From Chamaecyparis obtusa (lineage: Eukaryota > Streptophyta > Pinopsida > Cupressales > Cupressaceae), in assembly GCA_027943335.1 (NCBI GenBank), contig BSBK01002085.1, positions 912,501 through 976,500 of the forward strand: a stretch of DNA of 64,000 nucleotides, in the 5' to 3' direction. Below the pieces are notes generated by a model. That model did not search any database and was not told the origin of the DNA. It saw only the letters and a list, made by a program, of their open reading frames with translations. Made by a program: the position numbers and the translations under genes. Below are positions 1-10,945 of the stretch, in pieces. Positions within the stretch are counted from its first letter, which is position 1. Each line of letters begins with the position of its first letter.

Positions 1-900
1 CCTCAAAAACCAACGTCCTCAACCTAGCATTAAAAACGCTGTTTTCGAATGAAGCTTGCATATACCTTTCATCTTATGTAATGTCCACCAAAATCGACAC
101 CCAACTTAGATAATTAAAAACACTCCTTTTAGGGAAGTTTGCCCACATCCTTTAGACATATGCAACCCATCTCCAAAATGACACCTAAGTAGAGAGCTGG
201 AAACGTTGGGAGGAAAACACTTTGCACATGATTTAAAAGTATATGCAAAGGCTCTCAAAATCGACGCCCAGCTTAGAGCTTAAAAACGTTTTATTTTGAA
301 TGCATTACATATGCGTTAACATATGTCGTGCATCCTAAAATCAACACCTATGACTGTTTATTAAAAACGTTGAACTTAAAAGCTATTACATATGTGTTAA
401 AACATATGTAGTAGCCCCATAAATCGACGCCTTTGGGGAAGAATGGAAACAAAATATATTTACACATGAACTTTATATGCAAACTCCTCTAAAAACAACG
501 CCATAAAATGACCATTAAAAACGTTGATTAGAAACTCATTTGCATATACAATGAGTATATGTAATGACATTTAAAAAATCGACACTTTTAGAGGAAAATA
601 GCAAAGGAAAATTAATACGCACTTTTAAAACATGTTTACATATGAAGATGTATATGCAAACCCATAGAAATTCAACACTTTTGGGAAGATATATAAATGT
701 TATGCAGTTGCATATAAAAACGACACTTTTAGCAAGGATTAAATACGCTCTTTAGAAATACAACTGCATATGATTGAAAACATGAAATGTACATGCAGTC
801 ATTGACAAAAACAATGTATTTAATACAAAAAGACTTAAAAGCGAGATTTTTAAAAGTGTTTTAGCATATGGATGATATGCAGTGAAGAACAAAAACCACA
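1..900. repeat. Degenerate short tandem repeat array with CATATG cores
   Basis: Units of about 60-110 bp recur. Each combines a word like AAAATCGACGCC, a run like TTAAAAACGTT and a CATATG-containing palindromic core such as ACATATGT. The units are too diverged for an exact period. The reverse-complement array is at 24,700-25,200. Confidence 0.6.
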
Positions 901-2518
901 CTTTTAACACTTAAGTCTTTTAAATTTGAATTATTTAATACATAACTATAGTATAAAGTAACATGAAATTAGAAGATTAAAAGCTAATTTCACGAAAACA
1001 TTAAAAACTATAGTCAAATCAACTCGAAATGAGTTGAAATTTGAAAACGGACTTTGAAATCCATTTAACATATTAAAAATAATTCAAACTCGTGCAATCG
1101 ACTTCAAAAATCCCACCTTTATAAGGATTTTTAAAGGATATGCAGTCAGCCTAAAAAACCCCACCTTTTTCATCATAACTTGAGCTATTGAACTTTGTTT
1201 GATGTCTAAGTTAGCTCGAAATGAGCGTAATTTGAAGAGCTATCAACTCAAGGGAAAATCAAAATTTAAAACAAAGGGAAAAACTCAAAGAACGCATGAA
1301 ACATGTGTTATAAAGAGCTTTTTCAGGGACGACTCGTTCTTATTAACACATTATCAAAACGTTCAAAACAGATAAGATACTTCTACGAATTGACAAGAAA
1401 ATTATGTAGGGTTGCCACAATTTTGTGATCTCAAAATTGAGGACAAGTCTGCAGACGTTAAAGAAAACCAAGCACTTGATGAAAGAGAGAATGTACAAAC
1501 TCATTCCTTTAAATTTGCATTTTTCATTGAAGAACTGAGAGTTTGGTTGAGTTAGGGCTTGGTGTTCCCTGTCAATGTGGTGATGAAGACTCAGAGTCCT
1601 CACACGGCACTCTCTACAACTCATAGTTGCTAGCGGGGAGATCAGCAGTATCAACGCTTAGTGATTCAAAAATGCAAAAATACATGAAAAAGCCTGACTT
1701 CATAATATTATCGGGACTTTGGAAGTCTTTTGCAATTTTATATCATTAACGTTTTATGTTATTACATATGTAATAACACTAAAAAGGTCCGCCCAAATGC
1801 ATATCGGAGCTTTTAAAACACTTCGCAACTTAAAATATTTCATGTCATAAAACATGTAATATAAAACAAAAATTCCGATGACCTTTGTATATTGGGAGTT
1901 TTATTTGAGTTTGCAACTTCATGTGTTACATGTAATAAAACATGTAAGTCCTCTCAAAAATTCCAATATCTCTAAGATATGACCTCCGTTGTTTTTTAAA
2001 AGACTTGTGTTTTAAACTAAGAGATATGGACATTTTAAAATATATGCAATATTAAATAAAATCTCTAACCTTTATGAATATAATGAATTTGAAAAACCTT
2101 TGCATTACATATTACATGTAATTATACATGAAAAGTACTCAAAAGGTTTTATTTAAATAGATTTGAGATTTTAAAATAACATTAAATATATTTTAAATAT
2201 GTATGAAAATCCGACCAAAGATGACTTAAGAATTTTTAATAATATACAATCAATATATTATTAAAAATTAAACAACAATAAAATAAAACAAAAATAAAGA
2301 AAAAACTAAACTCTAAATAATCATTAAAATTCAACGACTTAAAACTTTAAATAAATAAATAAATTTATTTATTTAATTAAAATACTTAGAGTTTTAAAAC
2401 CAATTTTAATTTAATCGAAAATACGATTAAATTTTTGTATAGTTGACATAAATTTTACAAAAACAAAATTTACGACAACATGTCAGACTTTGATTTTGTC
2501 AACTTGGCAACCACTACA
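1..2518 (-). mobile_element. Partial long-LTR retroelement, inverted relative to 23.8-25.5 kb
   Basis: Non-coding AT-rich sequence. On the minus strand, around 1,340-1,445, it matches the plus strand at about 23,860-23,980, including the shared words CTCAATTTTG and GGCAACCCTA. Both copies continue into an array of short degenerate repeats with the alternating words CATATGT, AAAAACG and AAATCGACGCC. This is the same LTR family read in opposite directions. Positions 1,460-2,450 are mostly AT-rich and do not align by eye with the other copy. A possible LTR edge (GGCAACCACTACA) lies near 2,506-2,518, but it is uncertain. No protein-coding gene is supported. Confidence 0.55.
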
Positions 2519-2929
2519 TTGGAGATGGTTCTTAGGGTGAGAGGTTCCCCTTAGTCATTGTACCCGGTCACTCTATGCAGCTCCTCCTTGGTTATTTGCG
2601 TACAAGTTCCTTTTGCAATCCATAAACCAGGTTCATGCACACGACTGAGAACCAGTCGTATCCAATCCGGTCAGAAAATGGTTGGGTAACAAACTCCGTT
2701 AATCAGCCCTGAGGACACCAGCTTCGCATATTTGACTGGAAGCTTTCCGTCTGTGCACAGCGAGAGATACTCGCTTTGGATGAAGGTTTCACCCAGTTCT
2801 TCTTGTTTCGCATAGATGACAGTGCACCAGACTGTCATTTTCCCTGTTCTAGACTGCCATGATGTCGTAAACAAGTCGGTCGAATTGATTACCTTGAATC
2901 AACTTGGCGACAGATGATGATGATGCCAT
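2519..2929 (-). pseudogene. Broken gag-like ORF with a plant-transposon accessory domain
   Basis: Reading down from an ATG at 2,929, the product starts MASSSSVAKLIQ and then shifts frame near 2,860. It continues with SEYLSLCTDGKLPVKYAKLV, GLWIAKGTC and TQITKEELHRVTG. The pattern G-T-x-x-x-I-T-x-E, then A/V-T-G, recurs in the ORF at 58.6-59.6 kb (EITEEIITEATG). I read both as members of the gag-associated domain annotated in plants as a putative plant transposon protein, but that needs a profile search. The frameshift and stops make it a pseudogene. The 3' side ends at the repeat-rich block near 2,518. Confidence 0.45.
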
Positions 2930-3345
2930 TGTTATCAACTGGTTTACACAGAAAGTATCTTGATCGGTCAAACAGAAAATATCTTATCAATGATCAAAGC
3001 ACGAGAATATTACTCAAGCATAAGAAATTGTTGATCACAAATCGCAAAGTAAAAGAAAATGAGTAATCCTCCTTTCTTTATATAGATTTAGGGCATAACG
3101 GTAATTACCAAACGGTAACCATTTGTTAACGGTTATAGCATTAATTACTTTACCTAACCTTCCTTTCCTTTTTCGCTAACCAGTATTCAGGCTTTTTCCT
3201 GTTAAACAAACCCCAGTTGATCAACGCTTACCTATCCAGTTCTACTTACTGACTGAGTGAGTTTGTTGCTCACCAGTCCTACCAGGAACAGTAGACGGGC
3301 TACCGGTTCCCTCTAAGCCTTTTATGATTAGTTTGCTCAAGAGAT
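2930..3345 (-). promoter_or_regulatory. Promoter-like leader with TATA box upstream of the 2,929 ATG
   Basis: On the minus strand CTATATAAAG lies at 3,085-3,076, about 150 bp upstream of the ATG at 2,929. The intervening sequence is AT-rich and free of the ATG. The arrangement resembles a U3/R/U5 segment or a promoter with its 5' leader. No LTR ends or primer site could be fixed here. Confidence 0.35.
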
Positions 3346-3352
3346 ATCACCA

Positions 3353-5793
3353 TCAGCAGACGATGATCTTCCCTCTGTCTTCTCCTCAGCGGAGCTCTTT
3401 GATTCCTTCTTGAACCAAATCTTCTTGACTTCTTTCTCAGTCTCTTTTCCCTTGTTCTTTTCATTGGGAGACAAGATCTTCATTACCGGTTTGACCAAAC
3501 CTCACCTTTTGTTCACTGACCGGTTCCTACAATCCTTGGCCAGATGTCCAACTTTGTTGCAGGTGTAGCAAACTATCTCGGTTGCCTTCCATGGATTTAT
3601 CCTTTTCTTGTTAGGTGAATTACACCAAGAATCATTATGGCTATGCATGCCACAGTTAGCAGATTTGGTTGTGCTCTGGTTCTTATTCCTCTTTGGGAAT
3701 ATCGATCTCGGTGGGGACCTGAATGCCATTGTTTTGGATCTACATTCATCAGCCTTGTGTCCAAACTTGTTGCATGCGTAGAAATAGCCTTTGAAGCTTC
3801 CCCTACTTCCACTAGACACACTCGTGGGGCGAGACCAGCATTTAGTGGTCTTGTGACCATGCTTGTAATAGTTTTTGCAGTAACTGTTAGTTGGCTTTAC
3901 CGGTGCATTTCTGTAGTCACTTGTTTTATGGTCTGGTTTTCCACAGTGATTGCAAAAAGTGTTGAAGGTCTTTTTACCCTTTTGTTCTACCGGTTTCTTC
4001 TTTTCCTTCTTGCTTTTCTTGGTTCCTGATTACTCACCAATTTCCTTGGTGTCTTGACTGGTGAACCCAAGTCCTGTGGGATCTTTGTGCTTTCTTTGAG
4101 CTTTTAGTTGCTCATCAAGCTTTATTGAGCTTTCGTTGTATCTTCTAAGGGTTTCATTCCTTTCTTCGAGATCTTTCCTCTATTCCTTCAGTTGATACAG
4201 CTCAATTGCCAACCTTTTGAATGCATCATCTTTATCATGCCAATTCTTTTGCATGTTGGCATTTTCTTGAGTGACTATTTGTTATTCCTAACTAGTTACT
4301 GAGAGGGGGGGTGAATCAGTAATCCTATTTCTATTACAATTCAGCACTTGTTTAATTATTCTTCCAAGATAAGCAAAATCTTAAACAATCATTCACAAGC
4401 ATAAAATAGAAACACACAGATCAACACAGGATGTATACGTGGAAACCCTCGGTTAGAAGGAAAAAACCACGGTAAGATAGAGCTCACAACTTCACTACTA
4501 CAGAATGAAGGCGCCCTGTTAGGAGCTTACAAAGCACTTGTTAGAATGCTACCCAGTTAAGGGATTTGATAGAAGATCGGTTAAGATCTTAACTCTGTTA
4601 GGAGTTGTCTAGTTAAAGGACTTTGAACATCAGCAAAGATGTTACCCAGTTAAGGGATTTTTACAAAGAACCGATTAGGGTTCACCCTGATAGAGGGATT
4701 TTAATAAGCTTTCACACCTTGTAAAAGCAATGATCTTAATTGACACTGCTTGTCTGATTGGATCACACCTTGTTGATCTCTTTCCGGTTCTGCCTGCTGT
4801 TGACTTCTTTGCCTCTCACCTCTGTGCCTGCAGCGCTTCTCTCAGAAGGTATCTCTCCTCTACTCTGTGTATTCAACAATAATCAACAACACTTATTCTT
4901 GCGTCCTATGACCTGTATTTATACAAGAGTTTACCTCAATAAAAACCCTTAACTCATAGAACCGCCAGGCTGTTAACTCAATATTAAATCATGCAACTAG
5001 CAGTTTAAGCTTTGCGCTCTGATCTGGAGTTTACCTTAAAAACATCCGCGTAGAAATAAAAGCTAACTCCTGTTAAAAAGATAACATCAATTCTAGTCGA
5101 TGGATGCTCCGCATATTCCTGTTTTAACTCAAACTGCTCCGCAGTATCCGGTGCGGATCTTTATGCAAGTTTGACCGGTATACTCTTATACCCGGTCCAT
5201 CCCTGTTATGCATACCGGTGTATCCCCTCTGTTTAGTCTACCGGTTGTATACACTCTATTTCTAGTCTACCGGTTGCATATACTCAAAGATAAGTGAACT
5301 ACCGGTAAGTCTTTACCGGTGGGAATGGTGTTTGCAACTAATTTACACTAATGACAACTTAAATTGCTAACACTATTTCCATGTCTTCTTGAAGTTGTAG
5401 AATGACAAGATCACTTTCCCTTACAGCTTCTTCAGCCATATTTTTTGCTCTCCCAAAGGTTGTTAGTGATTTAACTGCAGTGTTTCTTTCATCTTCAGCT
5501 TTCCTCTTTATCTCAATCAGTTCAATCATTCTTAGGGCATTATCTTCCTACTCCCTTTTCAAGTTGGAGATATGATTGGTTAGGATCTAGTTCCTCTCCA
5601 TAAGCTCAAAGACTGCTTCCTCAGCTTCATCTGATCCACTTTGCCCACAGAGTTCATCAATCGTTTCATTGCTTTCACTCAACTGCAGAGCCATCTCCTT
5701 TCTTTTAGCAAGGGATCTTCTCAGCCTACTCTCGAGAGAGGCAATGATGTAATTGGCTTCCTCAAGATGCTTCTGATACCTGTAACCCTCCAT
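3353..5793 (-). pseudogene. gag: gag polyprotein with coiled coil and several CCHC knuckles, split by a solo LTR
   Basis: The frame opens at 5,793 (MEGYRYQKHLEEANYI), only 45 nt inside the primer-binding site, and runs through a helical, charge-rich coiled-coil region. At 5,373 it is cut by the solo LTR at 4,280-5,372 and resumes at 4,279. The C-terminal part holds zinc-knuckle motifs of the CX2CX4HX4C type: CNHCGKPDHKTS (last Cys lost), a YKHGHKTTKC form, CNKFGHKADEC, a variant CGMHSHNDSWC, and CYTCNKVGHLAKDC. The lysine-rich tail ends near 3,353. Scattered stops and a TGA near 4,030 break it. No protease, integrase or reverse transcriptase follows, so the element could be gag-only or 3'-truncated. 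Knuckles of this kind bind the element's RNA during packaging. Confidence 0.7.
4280..5372 (-). mobile_element. Solo LTR with CTATT target duplication
   Basis: A 1,093-bp LTR that starts TGTTA and ends TAACA on the plus strand. It is flanked by CTATT at 4,275-4,279 and again at 5,373-5,377, a 5-bp target-site duplication. It aligns along its length with the LTR at 5,852-6,940 and in reverse with 35.6-37.0 kb. No internal region is attached, so it is a solo LTR left by recombination between two LTRs. It interrupts the gag frame of a related element. Confidence 0.85.
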
Positions 5794-5837
5794 GATCTTT
5801 TTCTCAAGCGGTTAAGCTTTATATCTAAGAGAACTTA

Positions 5838-5849
5838 GCTCTGATACCA
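5838..5849 (-). promoter_or_regulatory. Primer-binding site for initiator-Met tRNA
   Basis: The plus strand reads GCTCTGATACCA. The minus strand reads TGGTATCAGAGC, the usual plant primer-binding site complementary to the initiator methionine tRNA 3' end. It lies 2 nt from the LTR edge at 5,852, which fixes the element's orientation as minus. Confidence 0.85.
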
Positions 5850-5851
5850 AT

Positions 5852-6940
5852 TGTTATTCCCAACCGGTTACTGAGAGGGGGGGGTGAATCAATAAATACT
5901 ATTTCTATCTTCAATTAAACCTTGTATAAAGATTCTTGCAGAATAAACAACATGCAATTAACCATTCATAAACAGAAATAGAAATACTTAGATCAACACA
6001 TCATATATACGTGGAAACCCTCTGTTAGAAGGAAAAAACCACGGTTAGACAGAGCTCACAATTTCACTACTACAATAATAAAGGCGCCCTGTTAGGAGCT
6101 TACAAAGCACTTGTAAGAGTGCTACGCGGTAAAGGGATTTGGTAGAAGATTGGTTAAGATCTTGACTTTGTTAGGAGCCGCCTTGTTAAAGGACTTTCAA
6201 CATCAATTAAGATGCTACCCGATTAAAGGATTTATACAAAGAACCTATTAGGTTCACCCTAATAGAGGGATTTGAATATGCTTTAACAGAATAAGAGCAA
6301 TGATCTTAATTGACACTCTGTCTGATTAGATCATACCTGTTGACCTTTATGTTTTGCCTGGCTGTTGATCCTTTCTGCCTTTCACCTGTGTGACCGTAGC
6401 TCTTCTCAGAAGATATCTCTCTCCCTCTCTGTATTTTCAACAACACTTCTTTTGTGTCCTATGACCTGTATATATAAGAAATTAATCTTATTAAAACCTA
6501 ACTCATAGAACCGCCAAGCTGTAAACTCACCCAAAAATCATGCAGCAAAAATATTTGCGAGATGATCTTGAGTTTACCTTGAAACATCCGCATACAAATA
6601 AAACTAACTCCTGTTAAAAAGCTAACTCCAATTCTAAATGGTGGATGCTCTGTATAATCCAGTTTTAAATCAGACAGATCCGCATAATCCGGCATGAATT
6701 ATTATGCACTTGACCGGTATCGATCTTATACCCGGTTCATCCCCTGTATGCAATATAAAACCGGTACCATGTACTCTTTTAGGTCTACCGGTGCATATAC
6801 TTTGTTTAGTCTACCGGTGCATATACTCTGTTTAATCTACCTGTGCATATAAAGTAATATGAGTGATCTGTCGGTGGACCTATACCAGTGGGAATGGTGT
6901 TTGCATCTAACTTCACCAATGACAACTTAAATTTTCCAAA
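5852..6940 (-). mobile_element. 5' LTR of the minus-strand gag element
   Basis: Homologous to the solo LTR at 4,280-5,372: the same TGTTATTCC start, the same G-run followed by TGAATCA, the same repeated blocks around AAGGGATTT, and scattered ACCGGT words. The outer end has diverged, with no clear TAACA, so the 6,940 boundary is set by alignment. Primer-binding site and gag follow on the minus strand. No matching 3' LTR was found at the low-coordinate end. Confidence 0.75.
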
Positions 6941-7181
6941 ATTCTGCAACGTACAACCTACACATTCTCCAATCATACGAGATCGCTCCTTGGTTTTGGT
7001 ATGGACTATACGACACTTATTGTTGGCACTATGACAGAAGCTAGTAAACTTGGTGGGTTACTTTGCATCGTAGAAGCTCACGCAAACATTAAAATTGGTA
7101 CAACCACAGTCTCATGATGACAATTATTATAACAATTCAATAAGGCATTATATATAGTAGGCATTCTTAAGGCGTTGTTAT
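6941..7181. other. No recognisable feature
   Basis: About 240 bp between the LTR edge and the broken frame at 7,182. No convincing motif, RNA gene or repeat was seen. Confidence 0.5.
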
Positions 7182-8090
7182 TTGTTGCAAGTTGTAGGCA
7201 TGATAACTAGCAGTAGCAAAGGAAAGAGTTTCAGACCCTGCAATCAATTAGGAAAGGAAGTCAGAGATGATACCATTACCATCGACACTATCGCTTGGGA
7301 GAGCCTGAGTGGCAACGAGTGTCACACTTGGTGGAAAGACACCTTAGATGGTCATATCCTAAAGGTTTCACTCACTCACATGTAGGTAGATAAGGCCACA
7401 TAGCTAACTTTCTTTAATGTTCAAGATTTTGAACCCTATTTGAGAGCTATGCCAATACAGTACAACATGCATTCCCACAAATCGGTTATCCAGTATATGG
7501 GTTGTGATATCACTATATCTTTCTTGCCTATTGACTTTAGGCAGGTATTTCGGATGCCCTCAAGGGGAGCTTTTGTTGCCAAGCCAAGTGGAAAGCTGAC
7601 ATGGCAACATAAGGATGCCCTCTTGAAGAGAGTGTCACGTTGATCTCACGAAGGAAGAATGAGATAGCATATGGAAACATGGTACTAGTCAAGGAATCAA
7701 GAAGAATTTTATTGCCGTGCTTGAATGGCGATGTGTGTTGGACTTGATTAAGAGAAGACTCACGGGTGCAAGAAGGCCATCCAATATTGTTGTCTCGATG
7801 ATTGATCTCTCGGTGGGGCTCTGCATTGGAAAAGTATACAATTGGGCATCCTTACTCTCCGAGAGGATCAGACAATTCTTGTAGATCCAAAAGAGCAATC
7901 AATCCCAAAGGCCACAAAGACCACCAAAGAAAAAGCAAAAACCATGTGGATCCCAAAGCAAAAACAAGCAATGCATCCAATAGCAAAATCCATCAAGGCA
8001 GCAAAAGTTGCTAATCCAAATGCTAAGCAAACCCATCTTCTATCGTATAAATCCATTTTGGATCCGTATGTCCCGAATTCCCTATCTTAA
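7182..8090 (+). pseudogene. Unidentified broken reading frame
   Basis: Three open segments at 7,182-7,385, 7,440-7,643 and 7,842-8,090 share one frame. Together they read as one decayed coding sequence of about 300 codons. Visible pieces include WESLSGNECHTWWKDTLDGH, DITISFLPIDFRQVFRMPS and a lysine-rich tail (KATKTTKEKAKTMWIPKQ). The basic tail and repeat-rich setting suggest a retroelement gag-like protein, but I recognise no domain. The intervening stops rule out a functional product in this form. Confidence 0.35.
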
Positions 8091-8289
8091 ACCCTTCATC
8101 ATCTCCACATACTCCATCCATTTCTTCTTAATTCATTCAACACTTATCACAAGGTGTACCAATGTTGGTCCTAATGACATCCCACCATCACACTCTAATC
8201 CCATCATTCCATCCAAATACTTTCCAACACCTTATCACTTAACCCACGTATATCTCACCTAGCCCTATATTTTCCATTTTTTTCTCAGT

Positions 8290-10030
8290 TTTACCCAAAA
8301 CAATTAAAACAATCTTATCTTTTGGTTTGCCAAGAAATTCCGAAGAAATAAATTTGCTTCTATGATATTATATACCATTAACAGTGTTTACTTTGTTAGG
8401 CTTACATTTAGAAACAGAAAATACAATCCAGCCTAGTTTGAAAGGATGGGATACAATGAAATATTTTATGTTCACCTGGTAATCGGCATTTAAGTTATGT
8501 AAGACTTTTAGAATGGAATTGTAAATTCAAATCCAGATTCCATATGACAAATCATCTAATATGATGCCTTACCAAATATTTTCCTCTTTTTACAGCATCA
8601 AATAATCCTTCAAGTTTATCTTTTCCATCATCCTTTTCAAAAATCTGTCAACATCAGAGAAACAAGGAATATTATGTTTGATTCATAAAACAAGAAATGT
8701 AGAGTTTTTGCAATGAAAATTGTAGATTCAAGTGCCTTGGCCTGCAGATCTACTTAATTATAGCTTGCTTCAAACCAATTCCAGCTTTGATTAGGATTGG
8801 CCTGTCAAACTACCATGCTTTAGAAATAAATTGACAATAAGTAAACATATTGAACCAACTACTTACAATGGGAAAAACATAATTCTTATGTTATTAAGGC
8901 ATCTTATAAGAGAAGTGAATACTTGTTGGAAACTTTCATATAAATCTGTAATGTTAAAAACATCCCTCATGGATCCAAGTTCCCTAAATAAAAATCAGTT
9001 AGATTACCAGATATCAAGTGAACAAATTATGTACATAGGTAAGCTTACTGACTAGTGACTACCAATATTGAGCAAGAGCCTATAATTTAAAATAACAAGA
9101 GAATATGGTACAGATTGGAACACGATGGCATACAGCACGATAATCTGCATTAAAGACTGCCAGTAACTACTATAAAGATATTTCCTCTGAAAGTAATGTC
9201 CCTTTAGTAAGTTCAAAAATATGTCCAGCATTTTTTATTAGTTGCTAGCCACAATCACAAAACTATTTCAATTTATGGTTTAATTATTATAGCCTCTTAC
9301 ACCTGATGTCAGATTATGATATTTACAGTAACAGAAAATTCAATGCCTAGCATAGGTATAACTACTTTTGCAAATGTATAGCTAGCTGTCACTCCTAAAT
9401 CTGTTTCTTGTCTCTAATAGTCCTTAACTGTCTCCTTGCCATGCTTTTACTCAAAATGGCCTCACCAACACTGTTTTCTAGATGTCACCAAAAAACATCG
9501 CTAACCATCTCCATTATCACCTACTTTTCAACTTAGCATCAAACAACACTTAATCTTTTAAATTTCCTATAACTTGTTTGCAAGAAAAAAAAGGCTACTA
9601 TCAGTTTCTAGATTAATTATCAAAAGAGAACCTTTGCAAATTTTAATATTTAATTTTCAAAAGCACTCCATATCTCTCAGAAAAAAAGATGCTCAGTAAC
9701 ACTATAGCAATCCTTGTTGGATACATAAACTTAATTCTTTGCCTGCTTGTGCTACAATCCAAGGATCATATTCCATCATAGAACTGATCCAACTTTAAAC
9801 TGCAACAACCCTTATACACTCTCAAAGAATTTTAGAAGTAAATGTGTTCTTGATACAATGTAATATAATGCTAAACCATACTTTGTACACACACAGGAAT
9901 TGATTGCTTATGTTACCAATGTAATAACACAAAATTAGATGTCTAAAAGACAAATTACAATATAACTTATAACATCTAATGTAACTTCCTTATACAATAA
10001 TTAATACAGGGATACATTCACTCTTCCAAC
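8290..10030. repeat. Repeat block A, homologous to 49.6-52.9 kb
   Basis: Starts near the phrase ATCTTATCTTTTGGTTTGCC and runs to about 10,030. The same sequence occurs at about 49,605-50,605 plus 52,172-52,940, split there by an insertion. Its first 300 bp recur a third time at 53,206-53,515. Divergence is moderate with many small indels. The block contains the exon-like segment at 8,594-8,644. It may be a fragment of a host gene, mostly intron, spread by duplication, or an unclassified element. Confidence 0.65.
8594..8644 (-). other. 17-codon exon-like segment with splice sites
   Basis: On the minus strand a CTCTGATGTTGACAG acceptor is followed by 51 open bases coding IFEKDDGKDKLEGLFDA and a GTAAAAAG donor. 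Block B has the same segment at 49,892-49,942 reading VIEKDDARDKLEGLLAA, with the donor GT changed to GG. Conservation of the frame and the 51-bp length suggests descent from a real exon. The parent gene is not recognised. Confidence 0.4.
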
Positions 10031-10361
10031 ATTTGGTATCACAGTGACAAAGCCTTAGGAAGTGTAATGTCCCGTTCTAGGATTGAGCCAAAATTTGCAG
10101 ACCAAATTACTAACTTTTTTGCAAAGGTATTTTGTCAAACACTTAGCTGCTGAAGAAAGATGAAATAACTTCTAAAATGCTCAAGAAATCAACCAAACAT
10201 TTAGCATAACAGTTCATACCTTTATCCCAATACTTCAATTACATTCAAAGACATTAATCTTAGTTACCGATTCGGGTTCGGGGACGGATTCGAGTTCGCG
10301 AATCCGGTTCGTGGATTCGTGAAATTTTTTTTTCCCATTTTGGATTCGTGAGGATTCGTGA

Positions 10362-10412
<51 letters not shown>
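10362..10412. repeat. (TG)n(TA)n microsatellite
   Basis: A run of TG repeats passes directly into TA repeats inside the non-autonomous hAT element. Confidence 0.95.
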
Positions 10413-10816
10413 CAAAAATATAAGAGAAATATACATAATTCTAAAACTAAATCATTTCATACTATGAATCTATGATGCTTGATCATTAAAATTTCAAATA
10501 GCATACTTGATCATTGATCTATGATTCTATGTTGGCGATTCTAAAGAAAATCAGCACATTGAATTACTGAATTACAAAATGACAATTCAAAATGAAAGTA
10601 TTGTTCATTAAAGTTTGAGACATGATTCAATGTTCAATGGTTCATCAATCAAATGGATTATCAAAAAAATCTGTATCAATGGGTTATAAGTAAAAAAAAG
10701 AATATAAAAATGTGTTTTAAAAGTCATTGTTTGACTTTTCTACCTCCTACACCCGCGGGTCCTTGAGGATTCGCGTGGATTCGCGCGAGATCCTCAAGGA
10801 TCCGCCCGGATTCGTG

Positions 10817-10945
10817 CTGGATTCGTGACAGATCCGGGCAGGGTCCTTCCAAATGCCTGTGGATCCGTCTGGATCCGCGGCTCACGTATCCGGACGGATC
10901 CACAGGCATTTGGAAGGACCCTGCCCTGATCCGTCACGAATCCAG
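10817..10945. repeat. Long near-perfect palindrome inside the hAT derivative
   Basis: The arm starting CTGGATTCGTGACAGATCC is repeated in reverse complement up to 10,945. The arms are about 60 bp with very few mismatches and almost no loop (centre near 10,881). It would form a strong hairpin as RNA or single-stranded DNA. It is much more GC-rich than its surroundings. Confidence 0.85.

Noticed and set aside
1..900. CRISPR-like array
   Set aside because: Units are degenerate, without constant repeats and unique spacers, and the sequence is plant nuclear.
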